Made by a program: the position numbers and the translations under genes
Notes under the pieces: model-generated
What the model saw: only the letters and a program-made list of their open reading frames with translations
The model's database searches: none
Told to the model about the DNA's origin: nothing
NCBI GenBank assembly: GCA_019459085.1
Contig: JAIBEW010000003.1
Location: 171,283 to 235,282 of the forward strand
Source of the DNA: Kaistella sp.
Lineage (GTDB): Bacteria; Bacteroidota; Bacteroidia; Flavobacteriales; Weeksellaceae
DNA length: 64,000 nt
Direction of reading: 5' to 3'
Shown here: one piece after another, positions 52,120 to 61,028 of the stretch
Layout of the letters: the number at the start of each line of letters is the position of its first letter
How positions within the stretch are numbered: position 1 is the first letter of the stretch

Positions 52120-53280
52120 CTACTTGGTGATGATGATCTTCTTCGTAATTTTCTGATCCTCAAATTCAAAAATTCCAATATAGACTCCCGACTGAAGCCC
52201 GGAAACATTTATTTGGGAGGTGTTTTCAGTTTTAGAAATAAATGCTCCTGCTATATCCGTAAGCGTAAACGTAAAATCCTTAATTTTGCCGGGCATTACA
52301 ATATTGATGAAATCTTTGGTAGGATTTGGGAAGATCTGAAAATCATTTTCGGAAATTTCGTTCAGTCCCAAATTTTGTGTGGAAGCCACGGCGAAATGCT
52401 GAAGCGCCCCAGCTGCCGCCTTTCCGACATTGTAAACATATACCGGATCTACATTTGCAAACGTATCGTTGGGTGTATGTTCATTATAGCTGCGGTTGTA
52501 TTCATAAAAACCGGTAATAACTTCTCCCTTATCTTCAAACGGCATATAATCAGACGCATATGCAGGATCTATAGCGGTTTGTAATGGCGAGTAAAGATTC
52601 GTACACGTAGCCAGTTGTTGAGTAACTGCTTGTGAAGCCACATTATTGGAGAGTGGACTTCCCTGATCTTGGTCGCAGTAAATGGTATCATTTAGATTGC
52701 CGATTTGTCCTCCCACCTGATCAATATTGAATACAAGACGAATATCCAGTTGACGGACATTATTTTGATACGCGACTGTATTTACGTAATGGGTGCTTCC
52801 CACCAATCCCTGTTCTTCACCGGAAAAATGAATAAACTTTATGGAATATTCTGTAGGAATGTCCTTTAAAATGCGTGCTGCTTCCAGTATGATGGAGGTT
52901 CCGCTGCCGTTGTCGCTAACGCCCGGTCCTGCAACGGTATCAAAATGTCCGCAAATAATTACAAAAGTATTGGGATATAATGTTCCCACTTTAGTAATAA
53001 TTAAATTTTTTGAAGTGGTACTTCCGATATTAAATTGATCTTCACTGATCTGGCTTGCAGCGTATCCGTAAGAAAGATACTTATTCTTGATCCAGTTAAA
53101 GGTATTCACATTATTCGTGGAACCGGTGGTCTTTGTTCCAAAGCTTCCAAACTGCTGAAGGTTGGTGGTGATATTATTCTGCAATACCTGATTCGACCGA
53201 TCCTGATAAGCCTGAATGAAACTCTGTGCCTGAAAAAGAACGGTGAAACATAAAAGAAGAAGAACGTTTATTTTTTTCAT
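52120..53280 (-). CDS. M28-family aminopeptidase with T9SS type A sorting domain
   Basis: The 386-residue protein has a signal peptide MKKINVLLLLCFTVLFQAQS. The peptidase domain (about 85-305) has the two-zinc site: GHFDT (His-Asp), GVSDNGSG (bridging Asp), SGEEQGLVGS (Glu-Glu), FNIDQVGG (Asp) and YNEHTPNDT (His). The last 75 residues (FQIFPNPTKDFINI ... SGVYIGIFEFEDQK) are a T9SS sorting domain, so it is probably surface-bound or released and digests peptides outside the cell. A terminator follows on the minus strand. Confidence 0.93.
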   Translation of the reverse strand: MKKINVLLLLCFTVLFQAQSFIQAYQDRSNQVLQNNITTNLQQFGSFGTKTTGSTNNVNTFNWIKNKYLSYGYAASQISEDQFNIGSTTSKNLIITKVGTLYPNTFVIICGHFDTVAGPGVSDNGSGTSIILEAARILKDIPTEYSIKFIHFSGEEQGLVGSTHYVNTVAYQNNVRQLDIRLVFNIDQVGGQIGNLNDTIYCDQDQGSPLSNNVASQAVTQQLATCTNLYSPLQTAIDPAYASDYMPFEDKGEVITGFYEYNRSYNEHTPNDTFANVDPVYVYNVGKAAAGALQHFAVASTQNLGLNEISENDFQIFPNPTKDFINIVMPGKIKDFTFTLTDIAGAFISKTENTSQINVSGLQSGVYIGIFEFEDQKITKKIIITK

Positions 53281-53313
53281 ATTTTAAGAAAATTTCCGGA
53301 GGTTGTTTTATAT

Positions 53314-53340
53314 AAAAATCCCGGGAAAAATCCCGGGATT
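53314..53340 (-). terminator. Terminator of the thrS-infC-rpmI-rplT operon
   Basis: On the minus strand ATCCCGGGA/TCCCGGGAT with a 4-base loop is followed by five T and an AT-rich tail, 25 bases beyond the rplT stop. Confidence 0.85.
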
Positions 53341-53364
53341 AATATTGATAACAAAAATTCTACA

Positions 53365-53709
53365 TTATTTTACTTGATCTACAACTGCTTTGAAGGCTTC
53401 AGGATGATTCATTGCTAAATCGGCTAAAACTTTTCTGTTCAGTTCGATGTTGTTGGTTTTTAGAGCGCCCATAAACTGGGAGTAAGACATTCCGTGCTCT
53501 CTTGCACCAGCGTTGATACGCATGATCCAAAGACTTCTGAAACTTCTCTTTTTCTCTTTTCTACCGCGGTAAGCATATTGCATTGCTTTCTGCACGGCGT
53601 TTTTAGCTACGGTCCAAACGTTTTTTCTTCTACCGAAAAAACCTTTAGCCTGCTTGATTACTTTTTTTCTTCGAGCTCTTGAAGCTACTGAATTTACTGA
53701 TCTTGGCAT
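53365..53709 (-). CDS. rplT: 50S ribosomal protein L20
   Basis: At 114 residues it has the usual L20 length. The basic N-terminus ([29 protein letters not shown]) and the C-terminal globular part ([16 protein letters not shown]) are both present. L20 binds 23S rRNA early in large-subunit assembly. Last gene of the minus-strand operon after rpmI; in other bacteria L20 represses this operon at the mRNA level. Confidence 0.97.
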   Translation of the reverse strand: MPRSVNSVASRARRKKVIKQAKGFFGRRKNVWTVAKNAVQKAMQYAYRGRKEKKRSFRSLWIMRINAGAREHGMSYSQFMGALKTNNIELNRKVLADLAMNHPEAFKAVVDQVK

Positions 53710-53828
53710 AACTTAATTGTTTTTTTTGAAAAGGGCGGTAATTTATTTCATTACACTTTTGTGCTCCGTTTCAGGGTTAAATTTTCTGAATTTCGAGAAT
53801 TCTTATAAACCGAAAGGATTTATAAAAA

Positions 53829-54026
53829 CTACCTAAGGGCTAATTGACGTAAAACGCTCTTTTTGTCCACTTCTGCAACATAAGAAGTCTGCGTAAGATT
53901 TCTCTTTTGCTTCGTTTCTTTTTTAGTCAGAATGTGGCTTTTAAAAGCACCTTTTCTTTTAATTTTACCGGTTCCGGTAAGCTTAAAACGCTTCTTAGCA
54001 CCTGATTTCGTTTTTAATTTTGGCAT
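53829..54026 (-). CDS. rpmI: 50S ribosomal protein L35
   Basis: The 65-residue very basic protein ([34 protein letters not shown]) is standard L35. It sits between infC and rplT in the conserved order infC-rpmI-rplT, with 119 bases to rplT. Confidence 0.96.
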   Translation of the reverse strand: MPKLKTKSGAKKRFKLTGTGKIKRKGAFKSHILTKKETKQKRNLTQTSYVAEVDKKSVLRQLALR

Positions 54027-54094
54027 TTTGCTTAATTTTATCTATTTGTTATCAATTCGTTGTGATCACCATCTGTTCATAACAGCTTGGTGTA

Positions 54095-54658
54095 TTATTT
54101 TATCGGCTTCTTCGGGCTCATCATCATGATCATTCTTTTGCCTTCCAGTTTCGGCAGCTGGTCAACTTTCCCAACATGCTCCAGATCCTGTGCAAGTTTC
54201 AAAAGAAGGATTTCTCCCTGATCTTTGAAGATGATGGAACGTCCTTTAAAGAAAACGTATGTTTTCAGTTTCGAACCTTCTTCCAAAAACTTCTCAGCGT
54301 GTTTTTTCTTGAATTCGTAATCATGATCATCCGTTTGCGGACCGAACCTGATTTCCTTTACAACAACTTTCACCTGTTTGGCTTTCAGCTCCTTCGTTTT
54401 TTTCTTCTGCTCATAAAGGAATTTCTTATAATCCAGAATTCTGGAAATATAAGGTTCTGCCTTGTCTGAGATGACCACCAAATCCAATTCCTGCTCTTTT
54501 GCAATCTCCAGTGCTTTTGCAACCGGATATACTCCGGCTTCAACATTGTCGCCAACCAAACGCACTTCCTTTGCACGGATTTTCTCGTTTATCTGGTGCA
54601 AATCTTCCTGAACGCGTCTTTGTGGACCTCTGCCTCTGTAATTAAATTTCTGTGCTAT
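54095..54658 (-). CDS. infC: Translation initiation factor IF-3, apparent AUA start codon
   Basis: IF-3 prevents premature 30S-50S joining and checks start codon and initiator tRNA. The conserved N-terminus ([20 protein letters not shown], then [17 protein letters not shown]) is encoded from 54658 down, although there is no ATG, GTG or TTG before GCA-CAG-AAA; the codon there is ATA. An in-frame stop is six codons upstream. The frame's first TTG (54601) would remove 19 residues of the N-terminal domain. IF-3 genes of other bacteria use AUU or similar weak starts for autoregulation, so AUA is credible. With it the protein has 187 residues. Domain C has [13 protein letters not shown] and ends [12 protein letters not shown]. 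Confidence 0.9.
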   Translation of the reverse strand: MAQKFNYRGRGPQRRVQEDLHQINEKIRAKEVRLVGDNVEAGVYPVAKALEIAKEQELDLVVISDKAEPYISRILDYKKFLYEQKKKTKELKAKQVKVVVKEIRFGPQTDDHDYEFKKKHAEKFLEEGSKLKTYVFFKGRSIIFKDQGEILLLKLAQDLEHVGKVDQLPKLEGKRMIMMMSPKKPIK

Positions 54659-54692
54659 GGTGTTTATTTTAAATGGTTAAATTCTGATTTTT

Positions 54693-56612
54693 TTAAATTG
54701 CAGCTTCTTTTTTGAAGTAACTGATGAAATCCTCGACACTCATCGTGCCCAAATCTCCTTCACCTCTTCTTCTTACAGAAATGGTACCGTTATCTTCCTC
54801 ATTTTCACCTACAACAAGCATGAATGGCAGCTTTTGCATCTCTGCATCACGGATTTTTCTTCCGGTTTTTTCATTACGCTCGTCAATCAAGCCGCAAATA
54901 TCGTGATTTTCCAGCAATTGTGAAACTTTTTTCGCATATTCTATGTATTTTTCACTGATGGGCAGAATCGTGAACTGATCCGGCGCCAACCAAAGCGGAA
55001 AATCGCCCGCAGTGTTCTCCAGAAGGATGGCAATAAATCTTTCCATTGAACCGAACGGCGCTCTGTGAATCATCACCGGACGGTGTTTTTCGTTATCGCT
55101 TCCGGTGTACCAGAGATCGAATCGTTCCGGTAAGTTATAATCCACCTGAATGGTTCCCAATTGCCAGCTTCGTCCGAGTGCATCTTTCACCATAAAATCC
55201 AGTTTAGGACCATAAAATGCTGCTTCTCCGTATTCCACGATGGTTTTCAGACCTTTTTTCTCTGCAGCCTGGATAATAGCATCTTCGGCTTTTTTCCAGT
55301 TTTCATCGGACCCGATATATTTCTGTTTGTTTTCAGGATCCCTTAATGAAACCTGGGTCACAAAATCTTCGAATCCTAATGATTTGAATACGTAGAGCGT
55401 CAGATCAATCACATTTTCGAATTCAGCCAAAAGCTGATCTGGCGTACAGAACAGATGTGCGTCATCCTGAGTAAAACCGCGGACTCTTGTGAGACCGTGA
55501 AGTTCTCCTGACTGTTCGTACCGGTAAACCGTTCCGAATTCAGCAAAACGTTTCGGCAAATCCTTGTAAGACCACTGTCCAACCTTATAAATTTCGCAGT
55601 GATGCGGACAGTTCATCGGTTTCAGCATGAATTCTTCACCTTCATTCGGCGTTTTAATCGGCTGAAAACTGTCGGCTCCGTATTTATCCCAATGTCCTGA
55701 AGTTACATAAAGTTCTTTCGCACCGATATGCGGAGTCATGACAAATTCATAACCTGACTTTTTCTGTGCTTCAGAAAGGAAGTTTTCGAGTTTTTTTCTC
55801 AATGCTGTTCCTTTCGGCAACCATAACGGAAGACCTGCTCCAACTTTTTCAGAAAAAGCGAAAATTCCGAGTTCTTTACCCAGTTTCCGGTGGTCGCGGC
55901 GTTTTGCTTCTTCAAGTCTTTCCAGATATTCGGTCAGATCTTTCTGCTTTGGAAATGAAATTCCGTAAACACGCGTAAGCTGCTTGTTTTTTTCATCGCC
56001 TCTCCAGTAAGCGCCTGCTGCATTTAAAATCTTCACGGCTTTTACGATTCCGGTTGACGGAATATGTCCGCCGCGGCATAAGTCAGTGAAATTATCATGA
56101 GAACAGAAGGTAATTTCACCGTCGTTCAGATTGGAAATCAATTCAGTTTTGTAAGGATTGTCGGCATATTCTTTCAATGCATCGGCTTTTGATACAGGAT
56201 AAAGGCTGAATGTCGCGTCTTTCTTCGCGTTTTCCAGCATTTTCTTTTCAATTCTTTCAAAATCCTTGTCTGAAAGGGTTTCGTCGCCAAAATCTACATC
56301 ATAATAAAAACCCTGATCAATTGCAGGACCGATTGTCAGTTTTGCATCCGGATAAAAATCCATAATCGCCTGCGCCAAAAGGTGCGCCGAGGAATGCCAA
56401 AATGCTTTTTTTCCAAGGTCATCGTTCCACGTAAGCAACTGAAGCGTAGAATCTTCCGTAATCGGCGTGGTTATTTCAACCTGGGTTCCGTTTACAATTG
56501 AGGAAATGGTGTTTCTGGCCAAACCTTCTGCGATCGATTTTGCTACTTCAAGCGGAGTTACTGCGCTTTCGAATTCCTTGATGCTCCCGTCGGGAAGAGT
56601 GATTTTTATCAT
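54693..56612 (-). CDS. thrS: Threonyl-tRNA synthetase
   Basis: At 639 residues it charges tRNA-Thr. The TGS domain ([15 protein letters not shown]), an editing domain with [20 protein letters not shown], and the class II core with zinc ligands in [15 protein letters not shown] and motif 3 region [17 protein letters not shown] are all present. The anticodon-binding domain ends the protein. I chose ATG 56612, since a TATTTTTG promoter lies at 56642-56635, inside the 49-codon upstream extension of the frame. infC follows after 34 bases. Confidence 0.97.
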   Translation of the reverse strand: MIKITLPDGSIKEFESAVTPLEVAKSIAEGLARNTISSIVNGTQVEITTPITEDSTLQLLTWNDDLGKKAFWHSSAHLLAQAIMDFYPDAKLTIGPAIDQGFYYDVDFGDETLSDKDFERIEKKMLENAKKDATFSLYPVSKADALKEYADNPYKTELISNLNDGEITFCSHDNFTDLCRGGHIPSTGIVKAVKILNAAGAYWRGDEKNKQLTRVYGISFPKQKDLTEYLERLEEAKRRDHRKLGKELGIFAFSEKVGAGLPLWLPKGTALRKKLENFLSEAQKKSGYEFVMTPHIGAKELYVTSGHWDKYGADSFQPIKTPNEGEEFMLKPMNCPHHCEIYKVGQWSYKDLPKRFAEFGTVYRYEQSGELHGLTRVRGFTQDDAHLFCTPDQLLAEFENVIDLTLYVFKSLGFEDFVTQVSLRDPENKQKYIGSDENWKKAEDAIIQAAEKKGLKTIVEYGEAAFYGPKLDFMVKDALGRSWQLGTIQVDYNLPERFDLWYTGSDNEKHRPVMIHRAPFGSMERFIAILLENTAGDFPLWLAPDQFTILPISEKYIEYAKKVSQLLENHDICGLIDERNEKTGRKIRDAEMQKLPFMLVVGENEEDNGTISVRRRGEGDLGTMSVEDFISYFKKEAAI

Positions 56613-56634
56613 TTTGTACTGAAAATTTAAGAGG

Positions 56635-56642
56635 CAAAAATA
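56635..56642 (-). promoter_or_regulatory. thrS promoter -7 box (TATTTTTG)
   Basis: Full TAnnTTTG match on the minus strand, 22 bases before the ATG at 56612. It is the evidence against the longer thrS frame. Confidence 0.6.
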
Positions 56643-56741
56643 CGGATTTTCCCTGAAAGCTTCTTCCTGTTTTCCGGAAATTAAAAGTATTAATCGTTTT
56701 GAAGTTTTATAAAAGCCGTTTCCGGAATGAGTAAATAAAAC

Positions 56742-56775
56742 AAAAAAATCCGGCTCCATTTAATGAAGCCGGATT
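56742..56775 (-). terminator. Terminator of the stress-protein gene at 56794-57321
   Basis: On the minus strand AATCCGGCT/AGCCGGATT with an 11-base loop is followed by seven T. It lies between the stress gene and thrS and separates their transcripts. Confidence 0.8.
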
Positions 56776-56793
56776 AAAATGTATTAAACGGTC

Positions 56794-57321
56794 TTAAAAG
56801 GTGGTGTTATTTCCCTGAGAATCCATTTCGTTGGTCATTCCTTTATCGGCGACCGTATATGATCTGTATTCCTGTGTTAAATACAGGTCGTTCTTTGCCT
56901 TGTTAATAATTCTTGCTCTTTCTCTGTCGGTCAAATGATTATCCGGAGATGCAGATTCTTCCTGAGCGTACCGATCTTTTGTGAAATCGTTCACGTTAAT
57001 GGCACCCTGTTCATTCATGATTTCCTTTGCTTTCTCAGCGCGGTCTAAATTATCGGTATAAACGGTTACCAAATTGCTTTTTGTACCGGCATAACTGTAT
57101 CGGTTTTTATCTGTTTCATTGTCCCCAAAAAGCCAGTTCCAGAATCCGGTTGTTTTTTCGTCTTCTTCATATTCAAAATCAGTTTCTCCTGAAATTTCCC
57201 CTGAAGTGGAGTAGCGTGAAACTCTGTAATCTTCTTTCGCAAAACCTGCGTTATCGAGCTTATTTGACGCCTGATCGGCATCATCGGTAGTTGGGAACAT
57301 TCCCACAACGGTGTACGACAT
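56794..57321 (-). CDS. General stress protein 17M-like domain protein
   Basis: The 175-residue soluble protein begins YTVVGMFPTTDDADQASNKL, the ferredoxin-like domain of the YflT/GSP17M family, which occurs in stress-induced proteins. A second short unit (LVTVYTDNLDRAEKAKEI, about 85-102) looks like the same fold half. The C-terminus is acidic and polar (KDRYAQEESASPDNHLTD). Function unknown; stress relation is inferred. Confidence 0.7.
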   Translation of the reverse strand: MSYTVVGMFPTTDDADQASNKLDNAGFAKEDYRVSRYSTSGEISGETDFEYEEDEKTTGFWNWLFGDNETDKNRYSYAGTKSNLVTVYTDNLDRAEKAKEIMNEQGAINVNDFTKDRYAQEESASPDNHLTDRERARIINKAKNDLYLTQEYRSYTVADKGMTNEMDSQGNNTTF

Positions 57322-57433
57322 AATTTAAGTTTTTAATGTTAATTTAATGTGAATTTTTTAACATAATAACAAAAACCATGACAAAATGCGCCGCTATTTC
57401 AATTTTAGAATTTAATTAACATTTTTAATACTC

Positions 57434-57463
57434 CAAAAAAAAGCGGAAATTATTTCCCGCTGT
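57434..57463 (-). terminator. Terminator overlapping the end of the small hydrophilic gene
   Basis: On the minus strand AGCGGGAAAT AATTTCCGCT is followed by eight T. The stop codon of the 57450-57641 gene lies in the hairpin, which is unusual but compatible with termination. Confidence 0.6.
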
Positions 57464-57641
57464 TGGGTTCTATGTTATCGGTTTTTCCGTCAGGATGAAG
57501 TTTAGATGTTTCATCGATTTCTTTCTTTGTCTTATCATCAGATTGTATTTTATCTGAAGAAGCCGGGATATTCGGGAGGTCCTGGTTTTGCTTTTTTACA
57601 TCAGAATCTTTATTTTTCTCCTGATCTTTATCTTTGTTCAT
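57450..57641 (-). CDS. Small highly hydrophilic protein, 63 residues
   Basis: The protein is almost entirely charged or polar (MNKDKDQEKNKDSDVKKQNQ, then IPASSDKIQSDDKTKKEIDE), predicted disordered, like stress hydrophilins. I chose ATG 57641; the frame could start earlier but would then overlap the upstream DUF4230 gene. No family recognised. Confidence 0.5.
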   Translation of the reverse strand: MNKDKDQEKNKDSDVKKQNQDLPNIPASSDKIQSDDKTKKEIDETSKLHPDGKTDNIEPNSGK

Positions 57642-57651
57642 ATCTGTATTT

Positions 57652-58266
57652 TTAAAGTTTAGTAGTGTCGATCTCACCGGTTTCATCCTCGATCGTATAA
57701 TTTAAGGCTTTTGCCAGAACAAAAATGGTGTTTAAGTTTTCAAGCAGCTGTTTTCTTCCTTCGTTCCGAAGCCTGTTCTGATTCACTGTTTTATAGGCAT
57801 TGTCTTTCGCGGATTTTGTAATTTTCTTCAGGTCATCCTGATCAAAACGGTTGAAAAAAGAATCATCCATCGACTGGATTTCGACGCTTGGGGTGATGCG
57901 GATGTCAGCATCAGGCAATTCTTTTATAACCAGTTTTTTGTTGACTGAATCCACCTCCAGTTTCATTTTGTTTAAATCGTAGGAAACCTGCGCATTGGTC
58001 TTTGTGAAAGTAATCAGTTCTTTTTCCACAGATGGTAGAATTCCTCCGCCCAAAAGCTCAGAAGTAAACTTTGTTTTCTGCATGCTCGAAAAGTCCTGTT
58101 CCATGACCACCATCTTGTTCATCTTCCTGATTTGGTTCGTAATGATATAGAAGTCGTTATGGACTTTTTCGTCGGATTTTTTGGTGATGCTGTTCCATAC
58201 GAAAAACAGGAGCAGCATTGCGGCTGCCCCCAAAACGAAAATGATTATTCTTTGTTGATTCTTCAA
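57652..58266 (-). CDS. DUF4230 domain-containing membrane-anchored protein
   Basis: The 204-residue protein has one N-terminal membrane helix (IIIFVLGAAAMLLLFFVW, residues about 7-24). The periplasmic or cytoplasmic domain has the DUF4230 pattern, including VVMEQDFSS, LKKITKSAKDNAYKTV and QLLENLNTIFVLAKALNY. The family has no known function; it is often a lone membrane gene. The 16-base distance from the thioredoxin gene upstream suggests cotranscription. Confidence 0.8.
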   Translation of the reverse strand: MKNQQRIIIFVLGAAAMLLLFFVWNSITKKSDEKVHNDFYIITNQIRKMNKMVVMEQDFSSMQKTKFTSELLGGGILPSVEKELITFTKTNAQVSYDLNKMKLEVDSVNKKLVIKELPDADIRITPSVEIQSMDDSFFNRFDQDDLKKITKSAKDNAYKTVNQNRLRNEGRKQLLENLNTIFVLAKALNYTIEDETGEIDTTKL

Positions 58267-58282
58267 TTGCTAATGATAAAGG

Positions 58283-58810
58283 TTATTTAATGATTTGCAG
58301 CAAATCTCTTTCGAGCCAGCCGCTTACCGGACTTTCCGTAATTCTACCAACTTCCTTGCCATCTTTCTGCACGATTACCGTGGGAACTCTGTCGATCTTG
58401 AGTTTTTCGTGTTCACCACCCGGAGATTTTTTCTGACGGTCAACGGCAATCATCGTAAGGTTTTCATCCGGAAACTTCACGGTTTCCAATATTTTCATCA
58501 AACGCGGGACTTCACGGTGGCTGTCTCCGCACCATGTTCCCATCACCAAAACGATGGTGTAGTTGTTGAGATTGCTTTCCATCAGTTCGGCGACCGCATT
58601 TTTATCCAATGCATATTCCTCATGCTCCTTTGCATACCAGTCGCTGAACGGAGCTTTCAAGAGCTGGTCTTTGGTCTGTACACCAAGTAATATTTCTTCT
58701 GCTTTTTCGGTTTTTACTTCCTGATTTGGCACTACTTTCTGAGCGTTACACGATGTAAACATGCATAATAGGCCTGCTGTAAGTACGGTATTTCTGATGA
58801 ATTGATTCAT
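58283..58810 (-). CDS. Thioredoxin-family lipoprotein
   Basis: The 175-residue lipoprotein has lipobox LLCMFTSCNAQ. The C-terminal thioredoxin-like domain carries MGTWCGDSHREVPRLMKILE: the first Cys is present but the second position of the usual CxxC is Ser, so it is CGDS, a non-canonical active site. VPTVIVQKDGKEVGRI is the cis-Pro loop. It may be a thiol-based reductase or a binding protein without disulfide exchange of the standard kind. Confidence 0.85.
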   Translation of the reverse strand: MNQFIRNTVLTAGLLCMFTSCNAQKVVPNQEVKTEKAEEILLGVQTKDQLLKAPFSDWYAKEHEEYALDKNAVAELMESNLNNYTIVLVMGTWCGDSHREVPRLMKILETVKFPDENLTMIAVDRQKKSPGGEHEKLKIDRVPTVIVQKDGKEVGRITESPVSGWLERDLLQIIK

Positions 58811-58821
58811 TTTGATAGGAT

Positions 58822-59289
58822 TTAGTTTTCGAGGATTCTGTTTAAATCGGCCGGAGAATAATATTTATTTTTTAGAACTTTATGATCGGAGCGTCGGTGA
58901 ACATTTATTTTTTCACCGGAGATTTCAGCGAAAGCTTCTTCACCTTTCTCCTGGTAATAAGCGATGGTTTCTACTGCTTCCTCATGCGTAGCGCAGGCTT
59001 TTGACATGTTGGAACGCTGAACCTCATTGAAAAGTGAGACGAATTTATTACCCAATCCAAACTCCAGCACCGCGCCGCTCAGCACATACTGCAGGTCACA
59101 CAAAGCATCGGCGATTTCAACCAGATTGTTATCTGCAATGGCTTCTTTGAGTTCGTTGAGTTCTTCCTGAAGCAAAGCAATGCGCAGTTCGCATCTTTCT
59201 TTCGACGGGATTTGAGGCTCATCCAGGATTGGAGCGTTGAAAGTCCTGTGAAATTCAGCCACCTGATTCAGTGCGTCTAGTTTTTCCAT
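58822..59289 (-). CDS. MazG-like nucleotide pyrophosphohydrolase
   Basis: The 155-residue all-helical protein has the metal-binding pattern EELNELKEAIADNN...EIADALCDLQYVL of the MazG/PRA-PH superfamily. Such enzymes hydrolyse NTPs or modified nucleotides. The C-terminal 40 residues (INVHRRSDHKVLKNKYYSPA) resemble a substrate-closing segment of this subfamily. Specific substrate unknown. It starts 12 bases upstream of the thioredoxin lipoprotein gene. Confidence 0.88.
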   Translation of the reverse strand: MEKLDALNQVAEFHRTFNAPILDEPQIPSKERCELRIALLQEELNELKEAIADNNLVEIADALCDLQYVLSGAVLEFGLGNKFVSLFNEVQRSNMSKACATHEEAVETIAYYQEKGEEAFAEISGEKINVHRRSDHKVLKNKYYSPADLNRILEN

Positions 59290-59382
59290 TCCATAATTTT
59301 AACAAATATAAAAAATCTTTGCGGGAAGTGAATGAAATAAATACTGAAGAACTTATTGAAAGTTTTTTTCAGTAAACTGCAC

Positions 59383-59411
59383 AAAAAAGTCCGGTACACG
59401 TACCGGACTTT
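59383..59411 (-). terminator. rplS terminator
   Basis: On the minus strand AAAGTCCGGTA/TACCGGACTTT with a 4-base loop, followed by T residues, 30 bases beyond the rplS stop. Confidence 0.85.
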
Positions 59412-59441
59412 AATTTATTTGATAACAAGTTCAAACAAAGA

Positions 59442-59795
59442 TTACTTTTTATAAGCAGCATCTTTAATTCTCGCTTTCTTACCTCTAAGGTCTCTGAAGT
59501 AATAGATTCTCGCTCTTCTTACTTTACCTTTTCTGTCTAATTCAATTTTCTGAAGAGCAGGAAGGTTCATTGGGAATACTCTTTCTACACCCACATCACC
59601 ACTCATTTTTCTGATGGTAAATGTCTTGGTAAGACCGGTTCCTCTTAACTGAATCACGGTTCCTTTAAAGAACTGAGTTCTTGTTTTCGCGCCCTCTTTA
59701 ATTTCGTAATACACAGTGATGGTGTCACCGGCTTTGAATTCTGGGAATTCTTTTTTTGTGATGTACTTGTCCTGTACGTACTTTACTAAATCCAT
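59442..59795 (-). CDS. rplS: 50S ribosomal protein L19
   Basis: The 117-residue protein has FKAGDTITVYYEIKEGAKTR, VFPMNLPALQKIELDRKGKV and RRARIYYFRDLRGKKARIKD, matching L19 at the subunit interface. It appears monocistronic with its own promoter and terminator. Confidence 0.97.
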   Translation of the reverse strand: MDLVKYVQDKYITKKEFPEFKAGDTITVYYEIKEGAKTRTQFFKGTVIQLRGTGLTKTFTIRKMSGDVGVERVFPMNLPALQKIELDRKGKVRRARIYYFRDLRGKKARIKDAAYKK

Positions 59796-59866
59796 TTTAA
59801 TAAAAAATTTGTTTTGTCGAGCTAAGCAACATTCACGTCCTTCGTCAGAGGTTGATTAACAGGTCG

Positions 59867-59897
59867 CAAAAATAAGATAAATAATTCTAACAGCCAA
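59867..59897 (-). promoter_or_regulatory. rplS promoter (-33 TTGG, -7 TATTTTTG)
   Basis: On the minus strand TTGG (59897-59894) and TATTTTTG (59874-59867) are separated by 19 bases, the classic Bacteroidota spacing. The leader is about 65 bases. The whole gap 59796-60098 contains this promoter and nothing else I can support. Confidence 0.7.
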
Positions 59898-60098
59898 TAC
59901 CTTAACTAATATTTCTGAAAATTCCCGGAAATAGTTGGTGAAAAGGTCATTTGGGTTGGCGTAAGTCGATGGTACTATATGTAGAAACCATTCTTTTCAT
60001 TTCATGAAGTTTCAAACCTCCATCAAATCAATCCATTAAAGCAAATGCAGAAATCAATAATATTTCATATTTTTATTCTCTCAAAATTCGCACTGAAA

Positions 60099-60800
60099 AT
60101 GATAGACAAAAGAGTAAAAAATGCGCAGGAAGCCATTGAAGGCATCAAAGACGGAATGACCTTAATGTTAGGCGGATTCGGCCTTTGCGGAATACCTGAA
60201 AACTCAATCGCCGCTTTGGTAGAGAGCAATGTAACGGATCTTACCTGCATCTCCAATAACGCCGGAGTAGATGATTTCGGTCTTGGACTGCTTCTTCAGA
60301 AACGGCAGATCAAGAAAATGATCTCGTCTTATGTAGGTGAAAATGCGGAGTTCGAGCGCCAGATGCTTTCCGGAGAACTTGACGTGGAGCTGGTGCCACA
60401 GGGAACTTTAGCCGAAAGAAGCCGCGCTGCACAGGCAGGAATCCCTGCATTCTATACACCGGCCGGATACGGAACCGAGGTTGCAGAAGGGAAGGAGACC
60501 AAGGAATTTCACGGAAAAATGCATATCCTCGAGCATGCTTTCGAAGCAGAATTCTCCATTGTAAAAGCCTGGAAAGGCGACCACGCCGGTAACCTGATCT
60601 TCAAAGGCTCTGCACGGAACTTCAACGCGCCTATGGCCGGAGCAGGAAAAATCACCATTGCTGAAGTAGAGGAGTTGGTGGAACCGGGAGAACTGGACCC
60701 GAACGAAATCCATATTCCCGGAATCATGATCCAGAGGATCTTTCAGGGAGAGAAATTCGAGAAAAGGATTGAACAGCGAACGGTTAGGAAGCGTGACTGA
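60099..60800 (+). CDS. scoA: 3-oxoacid CoA-transferase subunit A
   Basis: The 233-residue alpha subunit carries [18 protein letters not shown] (CoA-transferase family I signature), [37 protein letters not shown] and [14 protein letters not shown]. Together with the B subunit it moves CoA between succinyl-CoA and acetoacetate. I chose ATG 60099 because the upstream 18 codons do not fit the family. The B subunit is not adjacent: a convergent ABC gene lies between. Confidence 0.94.
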   Translation: MIDKRVKNAQEAIEGIKDGMTLMLGGFGLCGIPENSIAALVESNVTDLTCISNNAGVDDFGLGLLLQKRQIKKMISSYVGENAEFERQMLSGELDVELVPQGTLAERSRAAQAGIPAFYTPAGYGTEVAEGKETKEFHGKMHILEHAFEAEFSIVKAWKGDHAGNLIFKGSARNFNAPMAGAGKITIAEVEELVEPGELDPNEIHIPGIMIQRIFQGEKFEKRIEQRTVRKRD

Positions 60801-60839
60801 TAAATAGTGTCAGTTTAATTCCTCCTATATCAATATAAT

Positions 60840-60865
60840 AAAGCGCTCCAATGGAGCGCTTTTGT
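60840..60865 (+). terminator. scoA terminator
   Basis: A 10-bp stem AAAGCGCTCC/GGAGCGCTTT with a 3-base loop is followed by TTGTTAT. It ends the scoA transcript before the convergent ABC gene. Confidence 0.8.
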
Positions 60866-61028
60866 TATGATGTGCTGCTATTCAACTGATAATTTCAGTG
60901 TCTTTGGATTTTTGCTGCCATGTCTGATGGTTAAAACGTAGAGCGCAGAATCGGAGTGCTTTTGGGAGAAGGTTTAATGCATTTTCAAAACGTCCATAAA
61001 CACCTGAAATGAAGCCCTATGGCAATAT

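Noticed and set aside
56613..56759. A 49-codon N-terminal extension of thrS
   Set aside because: It contains the thrS promoter box and the terminator of the neighbouring gene and does not match the family.
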